DNA from: Microcyclospora pomicola | Taxonomy: Eukaryota; Ascomycota; Dothideomycetes; Capnodiales | Direction: 5' to 3' | Length of the DNA: 64,000 nt | Assembly: GCA_002786065.1 (NCBI GenBank) | Contig: NHNY01000006.1 | Span: forward strand, 496,001-560,000 | Part shown: one piece after another, positions 42,336 to 55,759 of the stretch | How the letters are laid out: each line of letters begins with the position of its first letter | Position numbering within the stretch: the first letter of the stretch is position 1 | Position numbers and translations under genes: made by a program | The notes under the pieces: model-generated | Told to the model about the DNA's origin: nothing | The model's database searches: none | What the model saw: only the letters and a program-made list of their open reading frames with translations

Positions 42336-44839
42336 TTACACGTAAACCGTTCGCGTGAGCACAATTGTGATGAAAGTCATCACGAAGGGAGCTGCCGTGG
42401 TCGTCGGAGCCGATAGTACGCTCGAAATTGTGTCTGACGAGGCTGCAGATGACGTTGGTCCCAGGGTTGTCGAGGCAGATGAAGAGCCGACAATGCTGCT
42501 TGTTGCCGTGCTCGTCGAGCAGGCGGTTGAGGAGGACAAAGTTGGGAAACTCGAGGCTGTCGTTGCCGCGGTCGTAGAACTTCTCGACGAGTTCAGGACC
42601 GATGACTCCAGTGCAGACGTGGTTCCAAGCGATGAGACACTGAATACGGTCGAGACACTTGCTGAAGTGGTAGAAGCTAGGCTTGTCGCACGATTCGTGT
42701 TGGCCAGTTTGATGATGTCCGCTGCCTATGTCTTCCGTCAGTCATGTCAAGCTAACATACGTTTCCATGATTAACATACCTTCTCCGCGATGCCGTAGAC
42801 CACAGCTTGCAAATGCCCCGCTGGAAGCATGGGTATTATGCTCGCGTCCACAACCCGCAGATTAGTCGTTCCATATACCAAAAGACTAGAATCGACGACG
42901 CCTCCCAATGCTTGGGGCATCATTGCACAAGTACCTCCCACATGGTACTCGGTGCCCAGATTTCCTCTCAAGTAGGCCAGAACACTGTCATCGGAGAGTC
43001 CGACCCTTGGACTGACCTGGACAGGTTCGAGCTCAGCCATACTGTTGGTCCGAACCAAGCGCTCATTGAATCGCATCGCTGCGAGGAGAACTTGGAGATC
43101 AATGGGGTTGCTACCATACCGCGGATCGATCACCGGAACGTTGAAGGGGCTGGAGGAGTTGATCGTGACCGTCCCGCGACTGAACGGACGCATAGTACCA
43201 ACAGTCAATACGCCGTCGTTAGCGTTGAGAATCTCGTAACTTGCACGCGTCGCGTCTTGCAATGCTGCAACCAGCAAAGGCTTTTGCGCGGCATATCCAG
43301 CAACGACAGTACTGTCTGTGCTATCGCTGAGATATTGCTCAGCGCTTTGTGCCTGACCTTCATCAGCGATGGCTGTCGAGCCGTTGACAATGAGTGTGAG
43401 AGGTGGGAATGCCACACCATCGACAACGTTCGCAGTCAACGGCCCAGTCCTGTTATTCCAGTACTCTTCTGTGGCCGCGGTATAATTCTCATTCATTGGA
43501 TTTGGGTAAGACTTGTTTGTGTATTGGAACCAGCACCACGACTGTCCATGATCTTGCAGGTTACTGCCAACACCTGGGAGGTCGAAGTTGACTGGTATGC
43601 TCAGATTTTGGAGGTCAGAAGCTGGACCGATGCCAGAAAGCATCAGTAGCTGCGGACTATGCAAGGCTCCCGCAGAAACAATTACTTCTCGAGTTGCAGT
43701 AACATTCAGTCGAGGAGACTGTGCATCTGCGGCGTACTCAACGCCAATAGCCACAAGTTGCTGTGCTTGCCTGTTCTTGTTTGTCCTCGTCCTCATCTTG
43801 GCTTGCCATTTGCGGAGCGTACGCATAACCATTCGATGCTTGTTCGCAAGCCAGCTCAATGTACCGCCGTGTAGTATGGCGTTTGGAGTCGCGCTCCACA
43901 CATACAGATCTTTGCCACTTCCGTAGGATGATCCCTGGCCAACCGAGAAGTCATTCGGCGTGAGAGCTGTAGCGTTGGGGTTCGAAGCACTATTTCCGAA
44001 CAGAATCTGCGTAACATGTTGCCCAGTACCAATCCACAAGTTCGGTCGATCAATCACCGGATCGTAATATGCTCTTCTGGCTGTGCATCTTGATTCATCG
44101 TCAGGGTTCATGGACAGAGGTAGAAAGCTTGCGCCTGCAATCAAGCCATCATTCGGATCATATGCCGTGGGTACACCGAGCTCGTTCAATGCGCTGAACA
44201 GCATGGCTGAGGAGTTCCAGAAGTAGCGTGGAAAGCTGATGTTGACTGGACCTGTGAAGCCATGAACCCCCATCTCCTCCTGAATCGAGTATTGCTCTGC
44301 GAGCTCCGCCGATGGCACAGCCGTATATGTTTCACTCTGAGATGTCGTCAGTATCAGACTTGACGTTCATGTGCAGCACATCCCGACTCTACCTTCTCAA
44401 AGTATGGCAGCATATCACTCCAAGACCATCCCGGATTTCCAAGCGTGACCCAATCCTGATAATCAAGCTGCCCACCACGGTTCCATAACATGCCATTGAT
44501 GACAGTCCCTCCACCGAGCGCGCGGCCTTGCGGTATCCCTCTCGCCTTCCCGTCGAGATACTGTTGTGGCTCCGTCATAAGATTCCAGTCATATTGACCT
44601 CCGATCGCCTGGCCAATGTACCCCGGGACTGTGACGGCTGGTTCTCCATGATCCGCTGGCCCGGCCTCGAGAAGCAGGACGTTTACCGAAGGATCCTCGG
44701 ATAGCCTGTTGGCAACGGTCAAGCCGCCGGGTCCGCCACCAACGATGATGTAGTCGTAGCTCTCGAGCAGAGGAGAATTGAGAGGCAGAGCGTGCGCGAC
44801 GAGTATGAGACCAAGCACAAGGAAGGCGGGCATGGTCAT
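42336..44839 (-). CDS. Secreted GMC oxidoreductase with Ser/Thr-rich C-terminal tail
   Basis: Three exons, 44839-44393, 44336-42780 and 42725-42336, introns 56 and 54 bp; 797 aa, against about 600 for the family. Signal peptide MTMPAFLVLGLILVAHA, then the FAD motif IIVGGGPGGLTVANRL, LLLEAGP, the GMC signature GRALGGGTVINGMLWNRG and GALHSPQLLMLSGIG (second signature). The active-site block YHVGGTCAMMP and GHLQAVVYGIAEKAA close the domain. The third exon adds about 120 residues that are nearly all Ser, Thr, Ala and Val, ending with a hydrophobic VMTFITIVLTRTVYV. That tail could be O-glycosylated and might anchor the enzyme to wall or membrane. It should oxidise an alcohol or sugar and release H2O2 outside the cell. 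Confidence 0.9.
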
Positions 44840-45565
44840 AAAACGAGTGCTATGAAGAAGATGCCAGAGGAGAAGGGAGGGAGTGTTGGGGTGGCGAGTA
44901 TGTTCTTTCGTGCTTCATGTGGTGAGATTGACACGAGTATCGAAGGTAGAGAGTGAGCCAAATCGAGGAGCGCACCTCCCCGATCTCGAGACTCAGAAGT
45001 GAAGAGCTAAGGTTAAGCTAAATCACATGTGCGGTGTCCAGGAATGGGGCAGTAACGGGAAAATCGAGTTTGTGCTCGTTCCTCGACGGCGCCATCACAC
45101 CTTCACCAATACCTGTAAGTACGTACGCTCGCATGACTTCATGTGACCGCATCTGTCATCCACCACCACCCGGAGCAAACACTTTTGACCTCTTGGGGCA
45201 AAATCCATGATGTCGATAGCGATTAGCCCACATTGGTGTCGCCGTGGAGGATCATCACGACAGGCTCATCGCACGAGCAGGTCGGTCGTACCGATATCTG
45301 TCAGTGTCACGACGACCTGCCACATTGGGATCAGCAGCATTCTGACGTTACCTACTGTAACCCACCTGTCATTCCTCGACTGAGCATTCAAAATTGGCAT
45401 GAGACAAGGACTGGATTCAAGATATGCATTAATTTTTAACCCGTGGCTGTTGAGTCTGTACATCAACCATTCCATTTTCCCAGGACCAGCGCCTTGCAAA
45501 AGAGACAAACCGAAAACGGGAGATCATAAAATCTTTCCCATGTGCATCAACGAGACCTCGTGTTC
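44840..45565. other. Intergenic, promoter of the GMC gene
   Basis: No gene seen. Confidence 0.5.
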
Positions 45566-46570
45566 TCACCGCGGGGATCTCTCATTGTCTGGAAGCTCGT
45601 GGCGGAAGACCACTTGCTGAGGTGGAGGTGTAGCAGCAGGCGACCCGACTAGTTCATGCCGTCGTGTGGGCATCATTTCCGTCTCTTCTACGAATCCTGC
45701 TCTTGTCGTTTTCATGGTCTCATATCTTGCCAACATGTTCGCCAGATGTGCCGGAGGAGCCATCGAGCCCACCGTTGTCGCACTTCCGCGACTTGGCGGT
45801 ATGCTTCTTGTGCCATTCAAGCTCACTCGCTGCGATCCTGCGTAAGGAGACCAGGCCTGCGGAGGCGGTGAGATGGGGTAGCCATCTTTGAAATCGTCCG
45901 GCAGGGTGTACATGAGCTTCGGTCCCGCACGTTTCCGTCGCTCGCGGTACAGGAATAAGAGTGAAACGATCAGTCCCAGGAAGAGCGGCAATGCTACGCC
46001 GATCCCTATACCTGCCAATTGACCACCAGTATACAAGCCAGCGGTCGTGCTCGTCAGGTTGGTATCTGTCGCAGCTCCAAGGAGAGCTTGAAGTTGGGAG
46101 GTCCGCAGGACAAAGCTGCTGCCACCAGACATGGTAAAGGTATCCGAGGAAGAGCAGACGCTACTGTTTGCACCACAAGCAAACGTCGTCGCGCCGTCAG
46201 TGCTCGTCCCACAGGGTGTTATCGGAACTGCACTATTCTTCTCTTCTGTTACAGCCATAGTCAGCATTCGCTGAACAAGCGGTTCTCGGTCTGTGTCCAA
46301 CCATTACGCACCGTGCTTGCAATATCCCGCACATGTGTTACTTGCCCAAGTCGAATCGCTGCAGCTCGACCTCGACACGACTCCACCTCCGAAACACAAC
46401 CCATTGTCCAGGCAGAAGCTATCGCTGGGGCAACAGCTCGAGGCCGATGCTGTGCTGTTGCAGACCACATCTGTGGATACTGTGACGCCGTCGGGGAAGT
46501 AACAAGTTTGCGCATTCGTGGTCGACGCGAAGAGAACCCAGAGAATGAGCGAAAGTGATGTGAAGGACAT
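45566..46570 (-). CDS. Single-pass membrane protein with Cys-rich ectodomain (sensor-like)
   Basis: Two exons, 46570-46312 and 46245-45566, intron 66 bp; 312 aa. The acceptor (TAACAG) was chosen because it keeps phase and lies just after a CTGAC branch-like motif. Signal peptide about residues 1-20 (MSFTSLSLILWVLFASTTNA). The ectodomain (about 21-145) has at least 12 Cys in pairs, for example CYFPDGV, SSCCPSDSFCLDNGLC and CAGYCKHG. A transmembrane helix is at about residues 150-175 (LAGIGIGVALPLFLGLIVSLLFLY) followed by RERRKR. The cytosolic tail is Pro/Ser-rich. This plan recalls fungal wall-stress or Mid2-like proteins, but the ectodomain is not the WSC type, so the function is open. Confidence 0.75.
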
Positions 46571-47963
46571 GCCGCCGGAGCCAGAAGCTCGGAGAGAAGG
46601 GAAAGAATGTGAGGATTGCCGCATCAGACCGAAAGGTATCGAGGAATGTCCCAGATCAGCATCAGATTCGTAGTCGACACGGCGGCATGCTGATCAGCAG
46701 CAGAGACTGCGTAGAATCGATGTTCCGCGGCGTTCAGACCGGGTCAATCTCAGAGAGTGGAAGTCACTACGCACGATTGTGTAGGCGTGGAAGTGTAGGA
46801 AAGACAATGGATCATGGCCAACGACAAGAGACCCTACACGACTGCAACGGGGAGGGAGTTCGCGTTGGTGGTAGATAGAGTTCTGGCAAAGAGGAGGGCT
46901 TAGAAATACCTCGCGGTGCCGCACCCATGCTTCTGGATCTCGGCTTGCGGAGCCAACAACGAGATAATGATCGCACCAAACTCACCAAGTGAAACTCAGA
47001 TCTCACCTTGCAATACAACAACCCTCCCCTTTGCAGCCCAGAACCCTCTCCACAAACTATTCTTGACCCTTGACCTAGACGCCCGTCCCGAGGCGGGACG
47101 TTTCGCACTGGCGCAGCCGCCTTGCTTAATGTCCCGGGGCTTCCCTTGCCGCTCGCCTCCTTTCGCCTCGGCCTTCACTTCACTCCAGCACCGCGACTTC
47201 CACTGCATGCGACTTTGTGGCATGTAGCAGACACGATGATGTAATTTCTCATATTTCTCCTGCTAAGGCACTTGCTAGGGTAGCGAGATTGACCGCCTGA
47301 ATCGATCATGTAGTCGATATAGCAGGTTTTGCATTCAATGCTCAAGAATTAGCGAGCCCCCTCGAAGCCACGCCACGCCACGCCACACCCCAGGGTCGAA
47401 CACAGAATATTCAAGCTCCGGGTAAATTTGTTGGGGACTCGAGAGCCGGATGTGTCGGCATGGCATGAGATTGGGGGCCACAGTACATCTCTCATGTCTC
47501 CATTTCCCAAAACAAACGACGTGTCTTAATAATCTCCTCTGCATGGTGGGAGCAGGTTCCTTTCGTTGCAGGGCGAGCGGAAATGCAGGTACCGTGCAGC
47601 AGTAGCGTGGGCCATGTTGGTGACGCCAACTCCTCGTGTGGTCGGCTGCAAGCCTGCAAGGTACCCGTCTTGCTGAATCCGCAGCACATGCGGCTATATC
47701 ATAACCAGATGCCTTGCATACACGTGAGGCGTCACGATATAGCACTACAGTAGTAGAAGAGTGAACACGCAATTGTAACGACGAGCTATCGCGGACAGTA
47801 AATCCTAAAGAAGTAGAGCGAAGGCATTGATTCGCGCTATGTTCGAACTCGAGCAATGATCTATCTATACATACACCACTCAAAGCTATGTCTCATCTTA
47901 GACGACGACGACGACAGTACCAAGTATGCCATTGAGTCTGGCAGCATGCCTCGAAGACGAAGC
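46571..47963. other. 1.4-kb intergenic region
   Basis: Promoter of the sensor-like gene at left and 3' flank of the Scc2 gene at right. A short CCACG tandem lies at about 47368-47385 and a GAC microsatellite at about 47901-47915. A 182-codon frame (47335-47883, minus) is not supported. Confidence 0.45.
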
Positions 47964-50900
47964 TCATTCCCACTCTCCATCAGCGTCTTCATCTACAGCT
48001 GCACTGATTACACTGCCACTTCTGTTGCGCTTGCTCATACTCGGACGCTTGCCTTTCTTTCTGGGCGTACCTCCGGCGGAGCCACCGAAACTCTTGCGCT
48101 TCTGACCCCTAGGCTTCCCGCTTGGCGTCAGCGAGGGACTCTTTGCGTGACTGTCCCCACTCGGTGTGTCGTAGCCGGCGTCGACGTCCATGATGGAGCT
48201 GTCATCGTCGCCAGATCCGGCGTTCACACGCACTTCGCTGTCGACCGAGATTGTTTCGACGAAAGCACCGCAGATGCTACGCTGGGCTTCCGCAGTCGAG
48301 AGCGCTTGCATGATGTGATCGACGCGTTTGAGGTAGGCGTCGACGAGGTAAGCGGCGTTGGTGGCACGGTTGGGTGTCACAGTTTTGACAGAATCTTTCG
48401 CGGCCGCCTTTCGTGGCTTGTGCTTCTGCATGGTCCATAGGCGATGCAGAAGTGATCGCGCCTCCCAGATCAAGAGGCAGATCTGCGATGCTACGGCAAG
48501 CTGATAAAGACGTGCTGGTTGTACTGGCTTGGCGTCAAGCTGCTCAGCGTTGATGCCGTTGACGCCAACATTAACGTTGGTAGGAGAGCCGACACGAAGT
48601 TGCAGCACATCATTCTCTACAGCTTGAGCAATAGCTGTTCCTGAAGTAGAGAAGGTCTTCTCCAGTTCTGCAATCAAGTGCTGCAAGTCATCCACTTTGT
48701 CATACTCGAAGAACGCCAGATTCTCCGTACAGAATTTGACGAAAACGAGGTGGAGTGGTGTCTTTCCGGACGACTCTAGGGCGGTGAAGTCAAATGCTAA
48801 TTTCTGCGCCATGTTTCCCAGGAACTTCTTGCGAATCTGTGCCTTGCCACTTTTCAAGGTGTCCCACAGGAGGTGCAGCTTGGCAACTGGTGGAACACTA
48901 ATGTGACCAGCAGAGTCTCCGACAGCATTACGTTGGTAGTTGAAGACAGCCTGGACGGCACGCATATATTCTTTGTCCCAGGATGATTCGTGCTTCGAGT
49001 GTTGCACCTTGTGCTCAGCGTATGCAAGCTTGGCAATGGTCGAATCAGGTGAGGTCTCGAATGCAATGAGTTTCGGAGGTGCCTCTTTTGGCATGACCAG
49101 GCTCTGGCCGATGAAATTGATAATGAGCTTAGCAGCTATGCAAGCCGCGGCATTGCAGGAAACGAGCGCGATGTCCACAATCGTCGTCAGGAAAGTTTGC
49201 GAAAGATGAGAAGAGGCCCGATCCTTGTCGGCGGCGACATAAGTACGACCAAGACGCTCAGCGCCAGTCGCGATGCCTGCTCCAAGTTTGATACCCTCTT
49301 CCTCGCCCTCAACGTCACCGTGACCACAGAAGAATTCTTCCAGTCCAGCAAGAACAGATTGCTCAATCGCTGAGTCACGTTCCTGAAATGCCATCTTGAA
49401 AGCATTGATGACATCTTTGCGCTCGAAACCTTTTGGCCAAGCTTGAGAGACCTCGGACATGGCTTCTAAAGCCTCTTGTCGAACCTTGAGGGGAAATTTG
49501 GGGCTTGAGAAAGGAGATACAACTATGATGACGAGCTCTTGAATCGTTTCGAATCGATAGTTCTTGAACTCGTCCTTGAAAAGATCAAATTGTTCCTTGA
49601 AGTCATATGCTCTGCCGACTCTCCCGGCGATGACCATCAATCGTGATAGTTTTTGGGCCGGCTGAGAGTCGGCAACGGATTCGATGGACCGCATGCTCGC
49701 AATATTTTTGAGCACACTTAAGCACCACTTAGCGACCCTCTCGGTAGAACCAAGCAGCTCGTCGACCGTAGAAATACAGGCAACGACTTCGGAGACTCCA
49801 GTTTTCATATGCGTCAGTTTTGGGATGACCGAGAGAAGACTGAGGCGCAAGGTTTCCAGTACCCCCGGCTTGATCAGTGTTTGGTGCGGCAACGAGTATC
49901 TGTATATCGTCACAGCCGAGAAAAACACCTCGAGGCCATCTCCTTGCGTTACATTCTGGGTATACGGTTCCAGACGTTCGAGTTGAGTCGCGGTGAACAG
50001 TGTTGGGTCGGCTTTGACAAACACCGTGAGACATTGCAACACCAATTGCTGGCTGGGTGAGCCATCGAGGTGTGCGCTGTCGATCACAGCCTCGGACAGA
50101 ACACCAACAAGTGTACGTGCCACTCTTGTGTTTCCTTGCGACGACTTCGACTGTGATAAAATACGTTTCAGTGCGATCTCAAGCATCCGCGAATCATGTC
50201 CGAGGGAATCAACAGTGTGAATGAGCAAGACGGCGGCGGTCTTGAACTGGTTTTGTCGTCCAATATCACGATCTTCTGGTGACAAGTCGCGAAGTGATTG
50301 AAACCATATTTCTTCCATGGTCTGTTGAGCAAGTTCGGCAGCCCCGGTTTCCGGGTCCAGAGTTCGTGACACAATCGCTATGCCAATCACCAAACGCAGC
50401 TGCAAGGATGCATTTCGCAGGTAAATGTCCTTGGCTAGTTTCATGGCTCGTTTCTTGACAGTCACCACTGGATCATTGATCTGGGCAACAACCATCTCGT
50501 AAGCGCTAGCATCCAGCGAATTTCTTAATGCGGTACATTTCGCTGTAAGCAGCAGCGCAGAGTCGCGCACCAGTGGGGAGCTGTCACTCATGCACTTGCG
50601 GATATAAGACATAATCTGCGAGTCCCCGTCGAGCACAGAGGCATCCGTGTCCAAAATCATGTCCACGCTTTTGAGGCTGCGGCTTTTCACTGTGGGCGCG
50701 TCACTGCTCATTTGGTGCAGCAGTGTTTGAAACATGGTGGGAAATGCTTTTCCGAGCGGAGAAGTCAGGGTGACGATCATGGCTGCCAGCTTTCCGTCAT
50801 TGATGGAATCTGGGGTACCTTGGGAGTTTTCCATCCAGTTAGCATCAAGAAGCATGTTGAGGAGGCTGCTCGAGACCTCTTCGATATCAGATTGACGGTC

Positions 50901-53693
50901 ATTGGCGTTGTCAGCCGTACCATCGTGGAGAGGGCTTATCTCCGTTGCCCACTGCATCAGATAGCAACTATGCGCAGATCTCAGCTGAGCATCATCTAGA
51001 CCACGCGAGCGTAGAGCGTCGGTGAGCATTCGGTAAGCGCCATCGAATCCGAGCACCTCGCTCCTATCGAAGTCTTTGGCGTTCACCTTGTCGAGGAGAG
51101 TAACCATTCGCTGTACATTGGGCATTTCATTCGGATCGATGGACTTCGCAATGTTGCGAGCGACGATCCGAAGTCGCAAGACACCCGAGGCGATCGATCC
51201 TATCATCTCCAAAGCGAGCGTCCTCGTTGGAACCGTACTCTTCGAATCCCGAATAAGACCAAGCATATGTGATGCCAGAACCCGAAGGATAACATCTGCA
51301 GCTGGCCAGTCGGGTGATCCGAGCACGTTCAAAAAGTCTTCTGTGAATATGTCCAGAAGTCTTCGATGAGGATCTTCTCCGCTTTTCGAAGTTGTCAATG
51401 CCCGAGTAACGAGATGCGAAGCGACGTGTCCTGCCACGGTTTTGACTGAATCTGACAGTGGCTTGATGGCTTCGTTGAGATGCTGTCCCTTTCCTGTTGG
51501 TTTGGCTCGAACAGTCTTAGACAGCGGTTGTTCCGAGTCTTCTTCACCGCTATCTGTTTCTGCATCGGCGTCGGCATCTTCATCGCTTGAATCATCGTCT
51601 TGCTCATTCTCGCTCGGAAGCCTGGCGGCAACTTTACTTCTTTGCTTGATCGATCCATTGCCATAAATTGCACTAGTCTGTACAAGACGCATGAGAAGTG
51701 CAGACACAAGCTGAATGGGTTTGCCATCGCCGAGGTGGTACTGTCGTGCACTTTGGCGAGTGGCAGGAAGATCACCCAGCGACGTCAGTATTGTGTTTAG
51801 AATCTCGCGACGTTGGTCATGGTATCTGGCAAAGATTTGTGCCAAGACGTCCATTGCACATCTGCGCAGAGTCTCGAACCTTTGGGCTCCGAATACAGAG
51901 TCTTTATCATTCGTAGCATTCTCTGCGAAGATCAACGCTTGACAAATAGTCTCTACACTGGATAAGTCCATTTCATCCACGTGAGTCTTGCTAAGGAAAT
52001 CGCCAAGAAGGCGGAAAGTGGATGCCGATGCACTCAAGAGACTTTGAAGTGAATGACGATAGCTTACAGCGGTGCTGAAGATCTGGTTCGCGAGGTGCGC
52101 CCCTTTCTCGCCACGGCCCTTTTCTCGGGACAGCGAGCGTTCTTCAGCCAATGGCACAATACAGTCCTTCACGATTCCCTTCAAGGTACTCACGGCGAGG
52201 CGCAGAAGATCCTCGGACTGTAGCTCTTTGATCTGCAGGTGAGCCATCATGATGCGTAGCAGAGAACGAGCAGCGATGAGACTCCGCTCAGCACTAGCTA
52301 TGCGAGTTTGCCAAGCGGCAATATCCGACTCAGACCATTCATCGTAGACGCGCAGATTGGATGCTTCTGTTACATCTATTGCCTGTTGGCATAGCTTCTG
52401 GACATGCAGAAAGTCGTCTACATCCAGGTCTTGGACACGATTGAGTTTGAATACCTTGAGCATCAACTTGTCGAGCTGAGACTGCATTGGTAGTTGGAGG
52501 ACAATGGCTGAACTTGACTGAAAGTCCTCGATGTCGAAAAAGGAGCTTGTGCTTAAGGCTACATTCGTAGACGTATCTGCTTGCAAGCCATCTTCTGCGA
52601 GAAAGACATCTGAGAGGAAAGATCGCAGATTGTCTACAGCAACGTCACCTTTCTGCTGCTGGTCGCTGCTGATATTTCGATGGCTGCCTGTGGACCGACC
52701 ATTGGTGCGATTGGACGGTGATAAAGGCTCAGTAGCAGTCTGATGTTCCATGACCATCTTGTATTCCGCACGCTCTGCAGGAGTAAGCGTATTTGCAATG
52801 ACAACGCGAGCTGAAGCCTGAGCAGCGGTGGCTGGTGTTCCATTCGGATGATGTTGAGGTCTATCATCGCCTACTAAGATATCTGGCTGTACCTTTACAC
52901 GAGATTGCGGGGTTTGCAAGTTTGGTCGCTTGTTGCTGACTTTAATCTCTTGCAAGTCCGTCGCATGTGCAATGTCCGGATGTCCTGGACTGACTGGTGT
53001 CAAATATCGATATGGCGCAGTCACTTTGTCGAAGACCATCTTTGCAAGTGGACTTAGCTCTCGTGAATGTGTGCTTCTCTGCGACAAGGAGATGGTGTCC
53101 TCTGATGCCGGCTTTGGTTGCTGGAACACGATTTGGGGAAGGCTGGCAGGTTCGAGTAGCTTCCGAACGTCGTTGATTGTCTGCCTGAACCGTCTCGATG
53201 CTTGCTCAGCATTGGCTGCCCCAACGCTTAGCTGTTCCAACAAATGCCTTGTATTCTTCGTTTCCTGTGCGAACGCTGGACTTCGGATCCTTGGTACAGC
53301 GACAGGGGGTGGTATTGTTGCTATGAGAGCGTTAGATCCTGCTGGAGCAGAAGAGTACGAGTTAAGCAAGCGTGCTGCAGCCGTAGCCACTCCAAAAAGG
53401 ACGAAGTACGTGAAGAACAAGATGTTGATCAAGAGACCAGGCCTGATCATAAGACATATAGGCCACTGAGACATAAGGTCTATCCTTTAGATGTAATGCA
53501 ACGCACATGTCAACCCGCGGGGATGAGTAAGTGAAGTAGCATCGGACGGTAACATACCAGGATTGAATGGGACTATAGAAGTGAAGGGCGAGAAAGTCAT
53601 AGCCTCTGCCACAGTCGGCATCCGCACTGTGCCGCTGGGATGCTGGAAACCATTGGAGTTTTCCATCTTTCCAGCCTGATTATTCACGTCCAT
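47964..53693 (-). CDS. SCC2: Sister chromatid cohesion factor Scc2/Mis4/NIPBL (cohesin loader)
   Basis: Two exons, 53693-53558 and 53341-47964; 1837 aa, the size of Scc2 proteins. The first intron, 53557-53342, is 216 bp, much longer than others here, and a frame open across most of it would encode a hydrophobic stretch, so its 3' site is less sure. The body is helical HEAT-type sequence; the C-terminal part has the Nipped-B C-terminal domain (for example CNAAACIAAKLIINFIGQSL and YMRAVQAVFNYQRNAVGD, about residues 1440-1530). Acidic runs (DDDSSDEDADADAET) and a basic tail with RGQKRKSFGG follow. It loads cohesin onto chromosomes with Scc4. The nuclear role is well established for the family. 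Confidence 0.92.
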
Positions 53694-54474
53694 GGTTTGG
53701 TAATCGCTCCGTCTCTTTTCGTACTCCGAACATAGGGGAGCCACTTAGATGTCTCATCTTACGTCCACCTTTCATTGACCTTGACGCGACGCATTTAACC
53801 CAGCTGATTCGGTGGTAAGACGAGGAGAACGTTGATAACAGACTCCGGTCTTGCAGAAGAGGTGCTTCTTGCAGCGCCAACGATGAGTACTGCGCTCCTT
53901 GGAACTCGTAGCCGGTAGCGATGGTGGGAGACTCGGGTCTTGTACTATCGGCGTGCTTCTGTCCTCACATCATGCACGCGCGCATGAAGTGTTTGCCGTG
54001 AGAAGTTTGGCGTATAGGTCGCATCAAGTCGACCATCTGATGTCTCTTAAGTTGTGCATGAGCCGCATCAGGTATGACCAACGCCGACGCTCCAAAGGGC
54101 AGGTGCGGCGAGCAGTTCAGGCATCCCCGCGTGTCCATGCAAGACGTGACACCGCGCACTTTTGGAGAGGTCTTGGTTGCTTCCAGCACTTCACATCAGA
54201 GCTTCACTTTTGCGAATCACGGATTGCATATCAGCACAGTCGCATGTGATGATCGCCATGGTAGAGAGTCATTCTCTCGTGGCTCACATAGGTTGCGGAG
54301 ACCCAAAGTAGTCGAACAGAATCGTCGTGCCGGTGAGATATCCAGTAAGGCGCGTTCGCAGTATTGCTGCTACGTAGGCAGAGGATCATAATTTTTACGG
54401 TATTGCGACGAGAAGGGATGCTGGAACTCGAGCCGGCTCGTGAATGGACCAGCTACTGACTACAGGTATGCCTA
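53694..54474. other. Intergenic, nothing seen
   Basis: SCC2 promoter and the 3' flank of the DOHH gene. Frames at 53899-54249 (plus) and 53965-54189 (minus) are not supported. Confidence 0.5.
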
Positions 54475-55523
54475 TCATGCGGCCGCCTCCACTGGTATGG
54501 TCGCATATTCGACGGCACCACTTTTCTCAAACTCTGCCATGTCCAGAGCTACCACTATGCTCTCCCGCACTACTGGTTCTGGATCATTCAGATATTTCTT
54601 GAGGACTTCCTCCACACCCTCCTCGTCACCAAGACTGCCTAGAGCTTCAGCAGCCTCATGCCGCACCATTGGCGCTTCCTCCGTCTTCCCTAAGCACTCG
54701 ATCAGTGCAGGTATAGATGCTGGATGCGAAAGCTGGCCAAACACAAATGCTACTTCGTGGCGGAACAATGCCGAGGGGTCGTGCAAACCTTTCGCTAAAG
54801 AATGAACGGCGTCCACGGCAGTGGGAAGCTCGGGCGGTGAGGACAAGTCGCGGAGTGCGAACATAGCGCGGTATCGTTGGAAGAGTGGTATTTCGGTGTC
54901 GAGGAGGGTGCCCTCCAGGTCGGAGATTGACGGTGCAGCGTGCGCAGCAGGGAGCGGTGGAGCTGGATCTATTGAAGCGAAATCACTGTTCGTCTCAAAG
55001 TCAGTCGCGGCATTCTCGCGCGTCTGCGGTGTGTCACAAGTATCACCTACCTGTTTTTCAACTTCTCCTGCTTCCCTTCTTCACTGTTCAACCACTCCAG
55101 CCGCGCAACAGCAATCTCAGCCGTCTCCCTCACTTCCACTACCTCATTCTCGTCATCGCGCACTTCTCTCAAAAGTGGCAGGCTTTCGAACGCGCCCAGT
55201 GCTGCCAGTGCCTCAGCAGCCTCATGCCGGCAGATCGCATCTTCTTGCTTGTCCTCTACTCTCGCCTGGAGATATGTGATCGCTTCCGGCTTCCCGCTCT
55301 GGCCTAAGCAATACGCCAACTCATGTTTGAGCAGAGCGGAGGGTGTGTTGAACGCCGCAGCAATGGCTTCAAGCGCGGGAATCGACTGAGATGTGGGTGG
55401 CGCAAGTGCTGCAAGATGCTTAAGTGAAAACAGAGCACGAAACCGTGCAGCTAGTGGCACATCCTCAGAGCAGAGTGATTGGCGAAGTGACTGGACTGTG
55501 GCATCTTGCGCTGAATTCGACAT
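54475..55523 (-). CDS. LIA1: Deoxyhypusine hydroxylase
   Basis: Two exons, 55523-55051 and 54985-54475, intron 65 bp; 327 aa, the usual length. The protein is made of eight HEAT-like repeats in two symmetric halves. The four His-Glu motifs that bind two iron ions are present: LLKHELAYCLGQ and ICRHEAAEALAALG in the first half, LFRHEVAFVFGQ and VRHEAAEALGSLG in the second. It hydroxylates deoxyhypusine on translation factor eIF5A in the cytosol. Yeast calls it Lia1. Divergent from the NECAP gene, 236 bp apart. Confidence 0.95.
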
Positions 55524-55759
55524 GGCTGGATGAATGTTGGTGCGAAATAATGGCGGGCATTCGTAGTGGAGGAACTTTTGTCGAGATCGGCGGGGGGTCT
55601 GATTGATTGATTAGATAAAATATATGCATACGTCTGAGCCTTAATTCCGCGTCATCTTTCGTGCGAGTTGAAGCGAAAGCTTCTCGAATCGATTATGACT
55701 TAGATATACAACTTCTGCTCCGAACTCATTAGCTTCCTGAATACCTTGCGGAGCTCATT

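Noticed and set aside
47335-47883. 182-codon minus-strand frame after SCC2
   Set aside because: No domain, overlaps a low-complexity tandem, and lies in the 3' flank.
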